From: Nostoc indistinguendum CM1-VF10 | GTDB lineage: Bacteria; Cyanobacteriota; Cyanobacteriia; Cyanobacteriales; Nostocaceae | Length of the DNA stretch: 64,000 nt | NCBI GenBank assembly: GCA_019359215.1 | Contig: JAHHHS010000004.1 | Location: 102,939-166,938 of the forward strand | Direction: 5' to 3' | Shown: positions 55,951-63,868 of the stretch, piece by piece | Numbering within the stretch: the first letter of the stretch is position 1 | Layout of the letters: each line of letters begins with the position of its first letter | The notes under the pieces: generated by a model | What the model was told of the DNA's origin: nothing | The model's database searches: none | The model's input: the letters and a program-made list of their open reading frames with translations, nothing else | Translations under genes and position numbers: made by a program

Positions 55951-56874
55951 ATGAAATTTCAACTGAAGAGACTTTTACCGAAGAAAAAACAGCGCCTGAT
56001 CCCACGTATTCAGATCCAAGTTCGAGATGGAAAGTTTGAGATTATGGGTATGGGTGCATGGCATTCCTACTGGCGCGATCCCTACCATCTGCTGCTGACG
56101 ATTTCCTGGGCTGGATTTCTGACCTTAATTTGTAGTTTCTATATAACGATTAATATTCTATTTGCCCTAGCTTACTGGATAGGAGGAGATTGTATTGCCA
56201 ACGCCCGACCTGGCTCTTTTTTAGATGTTTTTTTCTTTAGTGTGCAAACCCTAGCATCTATCGGCTATGGGGCAATGTATCCTAAAACAACTTACGCCAA
56301 CATTGTTGTCACGATTGAAGCAATGATCGGTTTGATGGGAATTGCTGTGATGACGGGGCTAGCGTTTGCTCGATTCTCCCGACCCACAGCCCGCGTGCTT
56401 TTTAGCCGTGTTGCTGTAATTACACCTCATAATGCGATGCCGACTCTCATATTTCGCAGCGCTAATCAGCGTCGCAATATGATTCTGGAAGCACAGATGC
56501 GAGTCTACTTGATGCGCGACGAGGTAACCCTAGAAGGTCAGTTCATGCGTCGGTTCTACGATCTCAAACTCCTGAGCAGCCAAACACCTAGCTTCACCTT
56601 AAGCTGGTCAGTGATGCATATTATTGATGAGTTTAGCCCTCTATATGGGATGACACCAGAATCATTAACGCAGACAAATACTATGCTCATCATCTCTTTA
56701 AGTGGCATTGATGAAACGGTTGCACAGGTCGTCCATGCGCGTCATAGTTATGCTGCTAATGAAATTTTGTGGAACAATCAATTTGTTGATATCATCCACC
56801 ACACACCCGATGGACATCGCTACATTGATTACAACCGCTTCCACGAGGTTTCACCTTTAAATGAAATGCTTTGA
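55951..56874 (+). CDS. KirBac-type inward-rectifier potassium channel
   Basis: The 307-residue protein has an amphipathic N-terminus (DPYHLLLTISWAGF slide helix), outer helix (about 47-75), the pore loop with selectivity filter TLASIGYGAMYP (T100-P111, GYG at 105-107), the inner helix (ANIVVTIEAMIGLMGIAVMTGLAFARFSRP) and a C-terminal immunoglobulin-like cytoplasmic domain (about 145-300). This is the complete KirBac plan, and it conducts potassium under control of lipid or pH signals in the family. The ATG at 55951 is chosen over a TTG at 55927. Confidence 0.92.
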   Translation: MKFQLKRLLPKKKQRLIPRIQIQVRDGKFEIMGMGAWHSYWRDPYHLLLTISWAGFLTLICSFYITINILFALAYWIGGDCIANARPGSFLDVFFFSVQTLASIGYGAMYPKTTYANIVVTIEAMIGLMGIAVMTGLAFARFSRPTARVLFSRVAVITPHNAMPTLIFRSANQRRNMILEAQMRVYLMRDEVTLEGQFMRRFYDLKLLSSQTPSFTLSWSVMHIIDEFSPLYGMTPESLTQTNTMLIISLSGIDETVAQVVHARHSYAANEILWNNQFVDIIHHTPDGHRYIDYNRFHEVSPLNEML

Positions 56875-56885
56875 ATGCCTAAAAC

Positions 56886-57080
56886 TTACTCCAAATTCTG
56901 ATTGAGTGGTGGTTGTAAGGGTTTAACGACAACCCGACCATTCTCAACTACAGTGCAACTTTTAACCATGCTTTTGCTGTAGTTAACTGGCACATCCTGG
57001 GACTGGTTTTGGTAGGAGACATTTTGCTGCTGTTGTTGGTTGAGGACGACAACACAACAAGGGCAGGAGGAGAAAGACAT
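56886..57080 (-). CDS. Small hypothetical protein with CPCC motif
   Basis: The 64-residue protein starts MSFSSCPCCVVVLNQQQQQN and ends NQNLE, with CTVVENGRVVVKPLQ in the centre. The glutamine run and the cysteine cluster are the only features; no ribosome site is evident. It may be a real small protein, since codon pattern and length are steady, but evidence is thin. Confidence 0.4.
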   Translation of the reverse strand: MSFSSCPCCVVVLNQQQQQNVSYQNQSQDVPVNYSKSMVKSCTVVENGRVVVKPLQPPLNQNLE

Positions 57081-57338
57081 ATAAAATATTTTGATCTCTA
57101 TATCTATTATCGCTCTACTGATGCTGTTTGGCTGAAAAATTTGCTACTGATGTGTTTTGATAAGCCAGTGCTGATTTAAAGTGTATATGCGAAACTATGG
57201 CTGTAAGCAGTTGCTTTCTTGTGCTTGTAACCTGTTTGATATATCTAAACCAAGTAAACAGGAAAGCGGTTATAGATCCCGCCCCGCTTTCCTCCCTGCT
57301 CAAACTTGTCTGGCAGGGTTAGATAGTGGATTTTTCTA

Positions 57339-59048
57339 ATGAAAAAATTTTTGAGATACCTGGGTTTAGGTTTGCTATCTACGTTTCTGACTGCAACTCC
57401 TGGATTGGGAGCTGAACGCATTAGCTTTTATTATCCTCCCTTCGGGGAGTTCTCGTTGTCTGTGGATTCGCTGGAAACTTTTGCGAAAGTTGGCAAAATC
57501 GATCAAGATTTTTCATTTTATGCTAGTCGTGCTACCCCACAACAACTCACTCAACTGCGGGATCTGCTCCAGCAAAGGTTCAATGTCACTCCTACTTTGG
57601 TGTCTCAGGTTACCTACTCACCTATAGGCGAACAAGTAATGCAACAGCTAGGAGAATTACTCCTCACTGAGTCTCGACAGAACGGCTTCTATGCCATACG
57701 TGCCTCTTTAATTTTGGCTGCTGCTGATCAAGAAGGTTTAACAGTTGTGAATTTGCTGCGGAAATTTCCTAGCAATACTATGCGGGTGAATTTCACAGAG
57801 GGGTTAAGAATAGTTGATAACTTGTCACAATTGCTCAGAAGAAGGGATGAAGTTGTTGCCTCTCTTCAAAAAGAAGCGATCGCTCAAGCAGCTAATTCAA
57901 CCGTTGACTTCTCACAACAGCCAGATTTGCGATCGCCTGGAAAATTCCGCTGGCAGAAAAAAAACCTGGAGCTAAATGACTTTTCTCGCAATCGCCGTCT
58001 ACCAGTAGATATTTATTTACCTGAAACTCAAAACTCTCTGTCGCCTCCCTTTCCCCTTATTGTCATTTCTCATGGCCTCGCCTCAGACCGCTCTCCCTTT
58101 GTCTACCTAGCTGAACATTTAGCATCTTATGGTTTTGCTGTTGCTGTACTGGAACACCCTGGTAGTAATGCCGAACGCATTCAACAATACTTTTCGGGTT
58201 TAGCAGGGCCGCCACAACCAGCGGAATTTATCAACCGACCTTTGGATATTAAGTATCTACTCAATGAACTCCAGCGACTGGAAAAACTTGATCCTACCCT
58301 CCAAGGAAAACTCAATTTTCAGCAAGTTGGGGCAATCGGCCATTCTTTTGGCGGTTATACTGTGTTGGCTCTAGCAGGAGCAAATATTAACTTTAACCAA
58401 CTGCGCCAAGACTGTGATCCTATTACTTCATCCTTTAATTTGTCGCTCTTTTTGCAGTGCCAAGCAATTGAGTTATCCCCAACAATTTACCAACTCAAAG
58501 ACGATCGCATCAAGGCCATTATGGCGATTAATCCGATTAACAGTTCAATCCTGGGTGAGGACGGAATTAGTCAAATTAAAGTACCTGTAATGTTGGTAGG
58601 AGCTAGTCAAGATATTTTCGCCCCACCTGTATTTGAGCAGATTCGCCCCTTTACCTGGCTTTCTGAATCCAATAAGTACCTAGCTTTGATCGAAAACGCT
58701 ACTCACTTTTCAGCGATCGCAGAACCTACTTCTGAAAATAATGTTTTACCTGTGCCAGCTGCCTTGTTAGGCCCTGATCGGACTCCTGTTTATTCCTATC
58801 TCAACGCCCTCAGCGTAGCTTTTTTGGAAACCCATGTCCTCAACCGCGCTGAATACCGTTCCTATTTACAGCCATCCTACGCCACATATATTAGTCAAGA
58901 GCCACTTAATCTTAGTATTTTGCAGTCGTTGTCGGCAGATCAGTTCAATCAAATTTGGAATAGATCAACTGTCCAGTCAGTCAAACCATTAAATTTTCAA
59001 CCTCCCTCTACCTCTACCATCCGTAAGAGATTTGGGGCTTCCAGATAA
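57339..59048 (+). CDS. Exported alpha/beta hydrolase with DUF1400 domain
   Basis: The 569-residue protein has a signal peptide (LGLGLLSTFLTATPGLGA, cleaved near residue 24), a DUF1400 domain (about 25-165: ERISFYYPPFGEFSLSVDSLETFAKVGKI), then an alpha/beta hydrolase. The oxyanion segment is PLIVISHGLASDRS and the nucleophile elbow is GAIGHSFGGYTVLALAG (catalytic Ser); a later His in ENATHFSAI is a likely triad member. Such proteins are often listed as platelet-activating-factor acetylhydrolase-like or dienelactone hydrolase-like. Substrate unknown. Confidence 0.85.
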   Translation: MKKFLRYLGLGLLSTFLTATPGLGAERISFYYPPFGEFSLSVDSLETFAKVGKIDQDFSFYASRATPQQLTQLRDLLQQRFNVTPTLVSQVTYSPIGEQVMQQLGELLLTESRQNGFYAIRASLILAAADQEGLTVVNLLRKFPSNTMRVNFTEGLRIVDNLSQLLRRRDEVVASLQKEAIAQAANSTVDFSQQPDLRSPGKFRWQKKNLELNDFSRNRRLPVDIYLPETQNSLSPPFPLIVISHGLASDRSPFVYLAEHLASYGFAVAVLEHPGSNAERIQQYFSGLAGPPQPAEFINRPLDIKYLLNELQRLEKLDPTLQGKLNFQQVGAIGHSFGGYTVLALAGANINFNQLRQDCDPITSSFNLSLFLQCQAIELSPTIYQLKDDRIKAIMAINPINSSILGEDGISQIKVPVMLVGASQDIFAPPVFEQIRPFTWLSESNKYLALIENATHFSAIAEPTSENNVLPVPAALLGPDRTPVYSYLNALSVAFLETHVLNRAEYRSYLQPSYATYISQEPLNLSILQSLSADQFNQIWNRSTVQSVKPLNFQPPSTSTIRKRFGASR

Positions 59049-60144
59049 ATCCAATTCGCAATTCGCTTTTTCGGCCATTCGCAATTAAACTCAGCCCGAC
59101 ACTAGGGGTGGGGTTTTTACTTACCTTGAGATACAAGGATTTTTTCTCTACGAGACGCTACCGCGAACGCGCCACTTGCGGGCGAGGTTTTGAACATGAA
59201 GCTTTTTTGATAAAAAAATATTTCATCCCTACGGGACGCTACATGTAGCTTGCTTCCCCAAAGGGGTACGTTTTAAGGGGAGGGGGGCAGGTGGTCACTG
59301 AGCGTCTTGCACTGAGCGTAGTCGTAAAGCCTGCGGCATAGCTACCCTTCGGGCGCAGCCTCTCCAAGAGTTGGGATCTGAAGTTTTACCAGCAGACCCA
59401 AGCAACCAAAACAAAACTCTGACCACACATAACGAGAAAACGTTGGTTGTAACGCAGTTTGTGAACTTTTGTAAAGAATTGGTTGGGTCTGCATAAAATT
59501 TAGAGATCAAACTGATAGCTCAACAGACGCTGTGCTGTCCAACTATCAGGGAGGATTTTATGGACTTCTGTCAGAGGTTGTTTGAAAAGTGTTTCGCTGT
59601 GATTTTAGGCAATTTTAGATCCCTCCTACAGCTTTTTAAGGGGGGAACCGGAATCACAATCCCCCTTTTTAAAGGGAGCCACTGCGGTCTTCTCCCAAGA
59701 GGAGACGCCAAGGGCGATAGCGCAGCGTTAGCGTTCGCGCAGCGTCTCGTAGAGAGGTACGAGCGTCTGGAGTTTCCCCAAATGGAGCAAATGGCGCGTG
59801 GATTTAGAGGGATTTAGAGCTTTTGATGCCGACAAGATGACTTTTCAAACATCCTCTAAAGAATTAATTGGCTCTGCATAAAACTTGTGCGCCCAAGGCA
59901 AAGGAAACAGGCATTAGCTTGACAATGATTGTAGGTGAAAGTTCAATATGAAAAAAGTGTTTGCATTAATTGAAAAAGAATCAGCCAAATCTGCTCAATT
60001 AGGCTCCGAGAAGTAGGCTACAGTCGGGTTTTAAATCCCCTTATGTAACTCTCTTCTCTACGAGATACTGCGCGAACAATGCGTGAATTTGGAATTTAGT
60101 AATTGTTGTGGTAGTTCTCAATGGCGTGGAATATAGTAAGGAGC
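59049..60144. other. Repeat nest, no genes
   Basis: About 1.1 kb without a credible gene. It holds multiple copies of CTCTACGAGACGCTAC-type repeats (about 59148-59175, 59690-59760 in inverted form, 60054-60075), an imperfect 101-bp fold-back at 59392-59492, the MITE-like element at 59573-59857, and a direct repeat of about 28 bases (59473-59500 and 59858-59885). The frame at 59560-59817 lies inside this material. Confidence 0.65.
59573..59857. mobile_element. MITE-like element with inverted ends
   Basis: The left end AGAGGTTGTTTGAAAAGT (59573-59590) and the right end ACTTTTCAAACATCCTCT (59840-59857) are inverted copies with one mismatch. The 285-bp interior has no transposase and contains inverted TTTTTAAGGGGGGAA/TCCCCCTTTTTAAA runs and CTCGTAGAGAG repeats. 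It looks like a non-autonomous element of a transposon family not otherwise present here. Confidence 0.65.
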
Positions 60145-61479
60145 CTACAAATCTGTTAGCAGCCTTGCTTTTCTCAGAATAAATGTTAGTAAGGTTTCTT
60201 TTTTGGAAATGATTTCAGCTGTAACGTCCATCCCTGATTGAATAGGATAGGATTTATCGCCCCTTTTTAAATGATTTCTCTCTGCTTCAATTGTCACTTC
60301 ATAGTAAGGCGCAATTGGAATGTTACTGTTCCCTTGAGATGTAATAGCATCAGCGGTTATGCCTCTAACAGCACCTTTGAGAATGCCATAATCTGGGTAC
60401 GGATAAGCAGAAAGCCGCATTAGTACTTCCCCTTCTGAACATTTTGTTACTTCTGGAACTTTACACACCTGCACTTTACTAATATCTGAAGAGGCAACAC
60501 GGGCTTTGACTACTAAAGGGGCATTTTTGGGAGCAATCTGAGCGATCGCATCCCCAGGGCGAACAACTTGTCCAGCATTTCTCAATTCCAATTTGAGGAT
60601 AGTACCTGCCTCTGAGGTACGAATTACAGTTTTTTGTAATTCCGTGAAGACCCGTTTAAGTTCTTGTTGAGCGTTACTAATTTGGTTTTGAATCTCTATT
60701 TGACGCCTGATGAGTTCCTGTCTTTCTTTGTTCAATGCCGCTAGAGTAGATTCACCTCTTGTTACTTCTTGGGAAATGCGTTCTTGGGCGATCGCCACGT
60801 TAGCATTACTGGGATTGAGTCCAGCTTTAGTACGTTCCAATCTGGCAAGTGCAGCTTTTAAAGCTTGTTCTTTTTCTTTAATTTGGAGAATAGCGATCGC
60901 TCCTGTATTTCCTAGCTGTTGATATCGGTTCATTTCCTCCCTAGCTAATTCAGCAGCCGCTTCTGCTTCTTGCACTTCTGTCTGAGTTGTAATTCCTCTG
61001 TCTTTATAGTCCCGTTGGTTACGACCGAGGTCTGCTTTTGCAGATGTGATCGCCTGTCGCATTGCATTGGATTCAGCAGTGATTTGAGTTTCTAGAGCTT
61101 TTAATTGTGCATTAAACTGCGCTCGTTGTAACTCATTTTGTCGAATATTTCCGAGTATTTCTTCTTTTCTACTTTGTAATTGCGAGTTGTCGATGAGGGC
61201 GATCGTATCTCCTTTTTTCACAACTTGATTTTCTTTTACTTTGATATTTATGACTGTTCCCTCTGCTGTTGCTTGCACTAACCGGATTTCTCCGGTTGGG
61301 CGGACGGTAGCATTAGCTTTTACTATTACGTTGTATTGAAATACACTAGCAAGGCTGAGGGCGGCGCCAACACTTCCAATTAAAAATATTCCTCCCAACC
61401 TTGTCCATATACTGACTGAGGGAAGATATTCGTCTTTTTCGACTAGGCGGAGAAAGTCTGGCTGTGGGTCAATGAGCAT
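60145..61479 (-). CDS. HlyD-family membrane fusion protein
   Basis: The 444-residue periplasmic adaptor of a type I secretion or peptide-export system has an N-terminal transmembrane segment (LGGIFLIGSVGAALSLASVF, about 27-47), a biotinyl-lipoyl-like half (GEIRLVQATAEGTVINIKVKENQVVKKGDTIALID), a long coiled-coil hairpin (about 100-285) and the second half (TVIRTSEAGTILKLELRNAGQVVRPGDAIAQIAP). The C-terminal beta-barrel contains KVQVCKVPEVTKCSEG. No ABC transporter lies beside it in the window. It stands divergent from the double-glycine peptide array that begins at 62453, which makes those peptides its likely cargo by inference. Confidence 0.9.
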   Translation of the reverse strand: MLIDPQPDFLRLVEKDEYLPSVSIWTRLGGIFLIGSVGAALSLASVFQYNVIVKANATVRPTGEIRLVQATAEGTVINIKVKENQVVKKGDTIALIDNSQLQSRKEEILGNIRQNELQRAQFNAQLKALETQITAESNAMRQAITSAKADLGRNQRDYKDRGITTQTEVQEAEAAAELAREEMNRYQQLGNTGAIAILQIKEKEQALKAALARLERTKAGLNPSNANVAIAQERISQEVTRGESTLAALNKERQELIRRQIEIQNQISNAQQELKRVFTELQKTVIRTSEAGTILKLELRNAGQVVRPGDAIAQIAPKNAPLVVKARVASSDISKVQVCKVPEVTKCSEGEVLMRLSAYPYPDYGILKGAVRGITADAITSQGNSNIPIAPYYEVTIEAERNHLKRGDKSYPIQSGMDVTAEIISKKETLLTFILRKARLLTDL

Positions 61480-62319
61480 AAACGTTAAAAAGCATTTTGT
61501 TTACGTAAATAATCTAGCAAAAAAACCTTCTTAGCGTTAGCGTGACGAGCAAGATTTAGGGATATCCAAAAAACAAAAGTTATTTTCACCTTCAAGAATA
61601 TTTATTGCAAAATTATAGAAATTTTGCTGCTTTCGCCTTTCAGGGCAGAAGCAGCAGCTTTTGCTTTTATTGCTGATAAGTGCCTTAATCGGTATATAGT
61701 TAGTATGTAAATACAAGGTTTCTATACAGCTAAGTCTAAATAAGAATTAGGCGTTTTAGCACGAACATCAAATCTTTATAATTTTTATATAAAATTTCAT
61801 CCTTTCTTTATTTATTTGCAAAAAACTGATATAATAAATAGAAGTTTTTTACAATCATTTCTCATCTATCAAAAATTAAGTGAATTTGCGTGGGTTAATA
61901 TTAAATTAATTTATATTCATTTAATTTGTCCTTGTATATAAAATTTTAGTAAAGAAAATTTTTACGTAAATGTACTTACTCAAGAATGTAGAATTCCAGT
62001 TTTGAGTTTCGCTAAAGCCCTTAAGTATGGATTGTATAAAATTTATAATTATTATTACCAAAAGAATCTTTAATGCCTAGCATTTTCGTTGTTATCTCAG
62101 TAGTAGCTCTATATAATCTGAACTTATGTGAATTTTCTGAAAATACTTTTCCAAAAATATATCTTTGTAGTTCGCCATATTTATATGAATATGGATATTT
62201 ACGCCTGCGATTGATTGATATTCAAAAAAAAATTTTTCAAAATTAAATTTGTATAAAGAAGAACTATGTAGTATATTTCTTGAAGAGGTGTAATACATAT
62301 TTCTTAAAAAAATAATTAC
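61480..62319. other. AT-rich divergent region between hlyD and the peptide array
   Basis: About 840 bases are strongly AT-rich and contain no convincing gene. The only open frame (62298-62092, minus) is composed of AT-rich codons with no ribosome site. A fragment resembling other local repeats (GCGTTAGCGTGACG) lies at about 61535-61548. Both promoters of this divergent pair should lie here; only the one for the peptide array could be placed. Confidence 0.5.
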
Positions 62320-62347
62320 TTGACCTTTAGAGCAAGAGTCGTATAAT
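62320..62347 (+). promoter_or_regulatory. Predicted sigma-70-type promoter of the peptide array
   Basis: TTGACC (62320-62325) and TATAAT (62342-62347) are separated by 16 bases, close to the consensus. Transcription would start near 62354, about 100 bases before the first precursor gene, giving a leader that includes the conserved AAGTGACGTTACT block. Confidence 0.7.
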
Positions 62348-62452
62348 ACTTTTAGCGGGACAAAAAAGTAACTAAATATACTCTTTTCGTGTATATCTAT
62401 TACTTTGAAGTGACGTTACTTTAACCTCAGCAATCAAGCGAGAACTAAGATC

Positions 62453-62683
62453 ATGCAAAACACATTGTTTACAACATTAACCGCCACTGAAGAAGCAAAC
62501 TTATCTGGTGGTAAAAAGTATAAGCACAAAAAAGAACACGAAAAAGAAGATCCCAAAAAAGACCCTAAAGCCCTCGTTAAATTAGACTTGAAACTTAACG
62601 TAGTTTCAATCGTACAAAATAATATCTCCATCGGTGACGTCGACAAGCTAAAACAAAGCAATGTTGCTGTTGTTGACCTTTAG
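62453..62683 (+). CDS. Double-glycine-leader precursor peptide 1
   Basis: The 76-residue protein consists of a 20-residue leader, MQNTLFTTLTATEEANLSGG, ending in the double glycine cleaved by C39-type peptidase ABC exporters, and a 56-residue core. The core begins with a lysine/glutamate-rich block (KKYKHKKEHEKEDPKKDPK), then LVKLDLKLNVVSIVQNN, SIGDVDKLKQSNVAVVDL. No cysteine is present, so lanthionine or disulfide chemistry is excluded. The translation start has only a weak GAGAA ribosome site. Identical in sequence to peptide 2. Export by the HlyD system at 60145 is inferred from position. Confidence 0.85.
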   Translation: MQNTLFTTLTATEEANLSGGKKYKHKKEHEKEDPKKDPKALVKLDLKLNVVSIVQNNISIGDVDKLKQSNVAVVDL

Positions 62684-62709
62684 TGCCAGGTAAAGAATAA
62701 GCGTAAAAA

Positions 62710-62741
62710 CAGTAAAGACACGATTAACCGCGTCTTTACTG
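62710..62741 (+). terminator. Conserved hairpin in the array spacer (unit 1)
   Basis: CAGTAAAGAC (62710-62719) pairs with GTCTTTACTG (62732-62741), extended inside by CG/CG across one mismatch. No T-run follows, so it may stabilise or process the message and not end it. The same hairpin recurs in every unit (for example near 63105-63136, 63518-63549 and 63895-63926). Confidence 0.65.
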
Positions 62742-62763
62742 AGATCAAAGTCTCTTACTTAAA

Positions 62764-62793
62764 GAAACTAACCTGCTTCAACAGGGTAGTTTC
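62764..62793 (+). ncRNA. Conserved second hairpin in the array spacer, with covariation
   Basis: GAAACTA (62764-62770) pairs with TAGTTTC (62787-62793), with CCTG/CAGG inside. In units 3 and 4 (63572-63601, 63949-63978) the terminal pair changes from G-C to C-G on both sides. That compensatory change supports an RNA role, such as transcript stability or control of the next unit. It is an RNA element and not a proven independent transcript. Confidence 0.55.
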
Positions 62794-62847
62794 ATTTCAG
62801 GCAAGTGACGTTAATTTAACCTCAACAATCAAGCGAGAACTAAGATC

Positions 62848-63078
62848 ATGCAAAACACATTGTTTACAACATTAACCGCCACTGAAGAAGCAAACTTATC
62901 TGGTGGTAAAAAGTATAAGCACAAAAAAGAACACGAAAAAGAAGATCCCAAAAAAGACCCTAAAGCCCTCGTTAAATTAGACTTGAAACTTAACGTAGTT
63001 TCAATCGTACAAAATAATATCTCCATCGGTGACGTCGACAAGCTAAAACAAAGCAATGTTGCTGTTGTTGACCTTTAG
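62848..63078 (+). CDS. Double-glycine-leader precursor peptide 2
   Basis: The 76-residue protein is identical to peptide 1, and the coding DNA appears identical as well. Its upstream motif differs slightly (TTAATTTAA where the other units have TTACTTTAA). The identity shows very recent duplication or gene conversion within the array. Confidence 0.85.
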   Translation: MQNTLFTTLTATEEANLSGGKKYKHKKEHEKEDPKKDPKALVKLDLKLNVVSIVQNNISIGDVDKLKQSNVAVVDL

Positions 63079-63242
63079 TGCCAGGTAAAGAATAAGCGTA
63101 AAAACAGTAAAGACACGATTAACCGCGTCTTTACTGAGATCAAAGTCTCTTACTTAAAGAAACTAACCTGCTTCAACAGGGTAGTTTCATTTCAGGCAAG
63201 TGACGTTACTTTAACCTCAACAATCAAGCGAGAACTAAGATT

Positions 63243-63491
63243 ATGCAAAGCACATTGTTCACAACATTAACCGCCACTGAAGAAGCCAATTTGTCTGGTG
63301 GTAAGAGTTCAAATTATCATTCTTATAAGCCCAAAAAAGAAGAGCATAAAAAAGAAGAACCCAAAAAAGACCCTAAAGCCCTCGTTAAATTAGACCTAGC
63401 ACTTAACGTAGTTTCAATCGTACAAAATAATGTCTCCGTTGGTGATGTAGGAAAGCTAACACAAAGCAATGTTGCTGTTGTTAGTCTTTAG
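63243..63491 (+). CDS. Double-glycine-leader precursor peptide 3
   Basis: The 82-residue variant keeps the leader (MQSTLFTTLTATEEANLSGG) and the C-terminal core (LNVVSIVQNNVSVGDVGKLTQSNVAVVSL). The charged block after the cleavage site is longer (KSSNYHSYKPKKEEHKKEEP). The variation is concentrated directly after the double glycine while leader and C-terminus are conserved, as in families where the mature N-terminal part diversifies. Confidence 0.85.
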   Translation: MQSTLFTTLTATEEANLSGGKSSNYHSYKPKKEEHKKEEPKKDPKALVKLDLALNVVSIVQNNVSVGDVGKLTQSNVAVVSL

Positions 63492-63655
63492 TGCTTGGGA
63501 AAGAATAAACGTAAAAACAGTAAAGACACGATTAACCGCGTCTTTACTGAGATCAAAGTCTCTTATTTAAACAAACTAACCTGCTCCAACAGGGTAGTTT
63601 GATTTTAGGCAAGTGACGTTACTTTAACCTCAACAATCAAGCGAGAACTCAAATT

Positions 63656-63868
63656 ATGCAAAGCACATTGTTCACCACATTAACCGCCACTGAAGAAGCT
63701 AATTTATCTGGTGGTAAAAAAGCTGAGAAACCCAGCAAATATGTTAAACCCAACGTTAAGTTGAATATCAAAGTTAACTTAGTTAAAATTGAACAAAATA
63801 ATGTCTCCGTTGGTGATGCAGAAAAGCTAGAACAAAGCAATACTGCTGTTGTTCTTCTTGGTTCTTAG
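63656..63868 (+). CDS. Double-glycine-leader precursor peptide 4
   Basis: The 70-residue variant has the same leader and a shorter charged block (KKAEKPSKYVKPNVKLN), followed by IKVNLVKIEQNNVSVGDAEKLEQSNTAVVLLGS. The Q-N-N and Q-S-N triplets and the VSVGD turn are kept, though several other positions differ. Unlike peptides 1-3 it ends in GS after VVLL. It is the most divergent member of the array inside the window. Confidence 0.85.
   Translation: MQSTLFTTLTATEEANLSGGKKAEKPSKYVKPNVKLNIKVNLVKIEQNNVSVGDAEKLEQSNTAVVLLGS

Noticed and set aside
59560..59817. 85-residue open frame in the repeat nest
   Set aside because: It lies within the MITE-like element and its internal repeats.
62092..62298. 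68-residue open frame on the minus strand between hlyD and the array
   Set aside because: The region is very AT-rich, there is no ribosome site and the peptide is low in complexity. A small regulator cannot be excluded but is not supported.
62434..63840. Open frames of 63-75 residues opposite the peptide genes
   Set aside because: They are mirror images of the conserved precursor genes, repeated only because the plus-strand genes are repeated.
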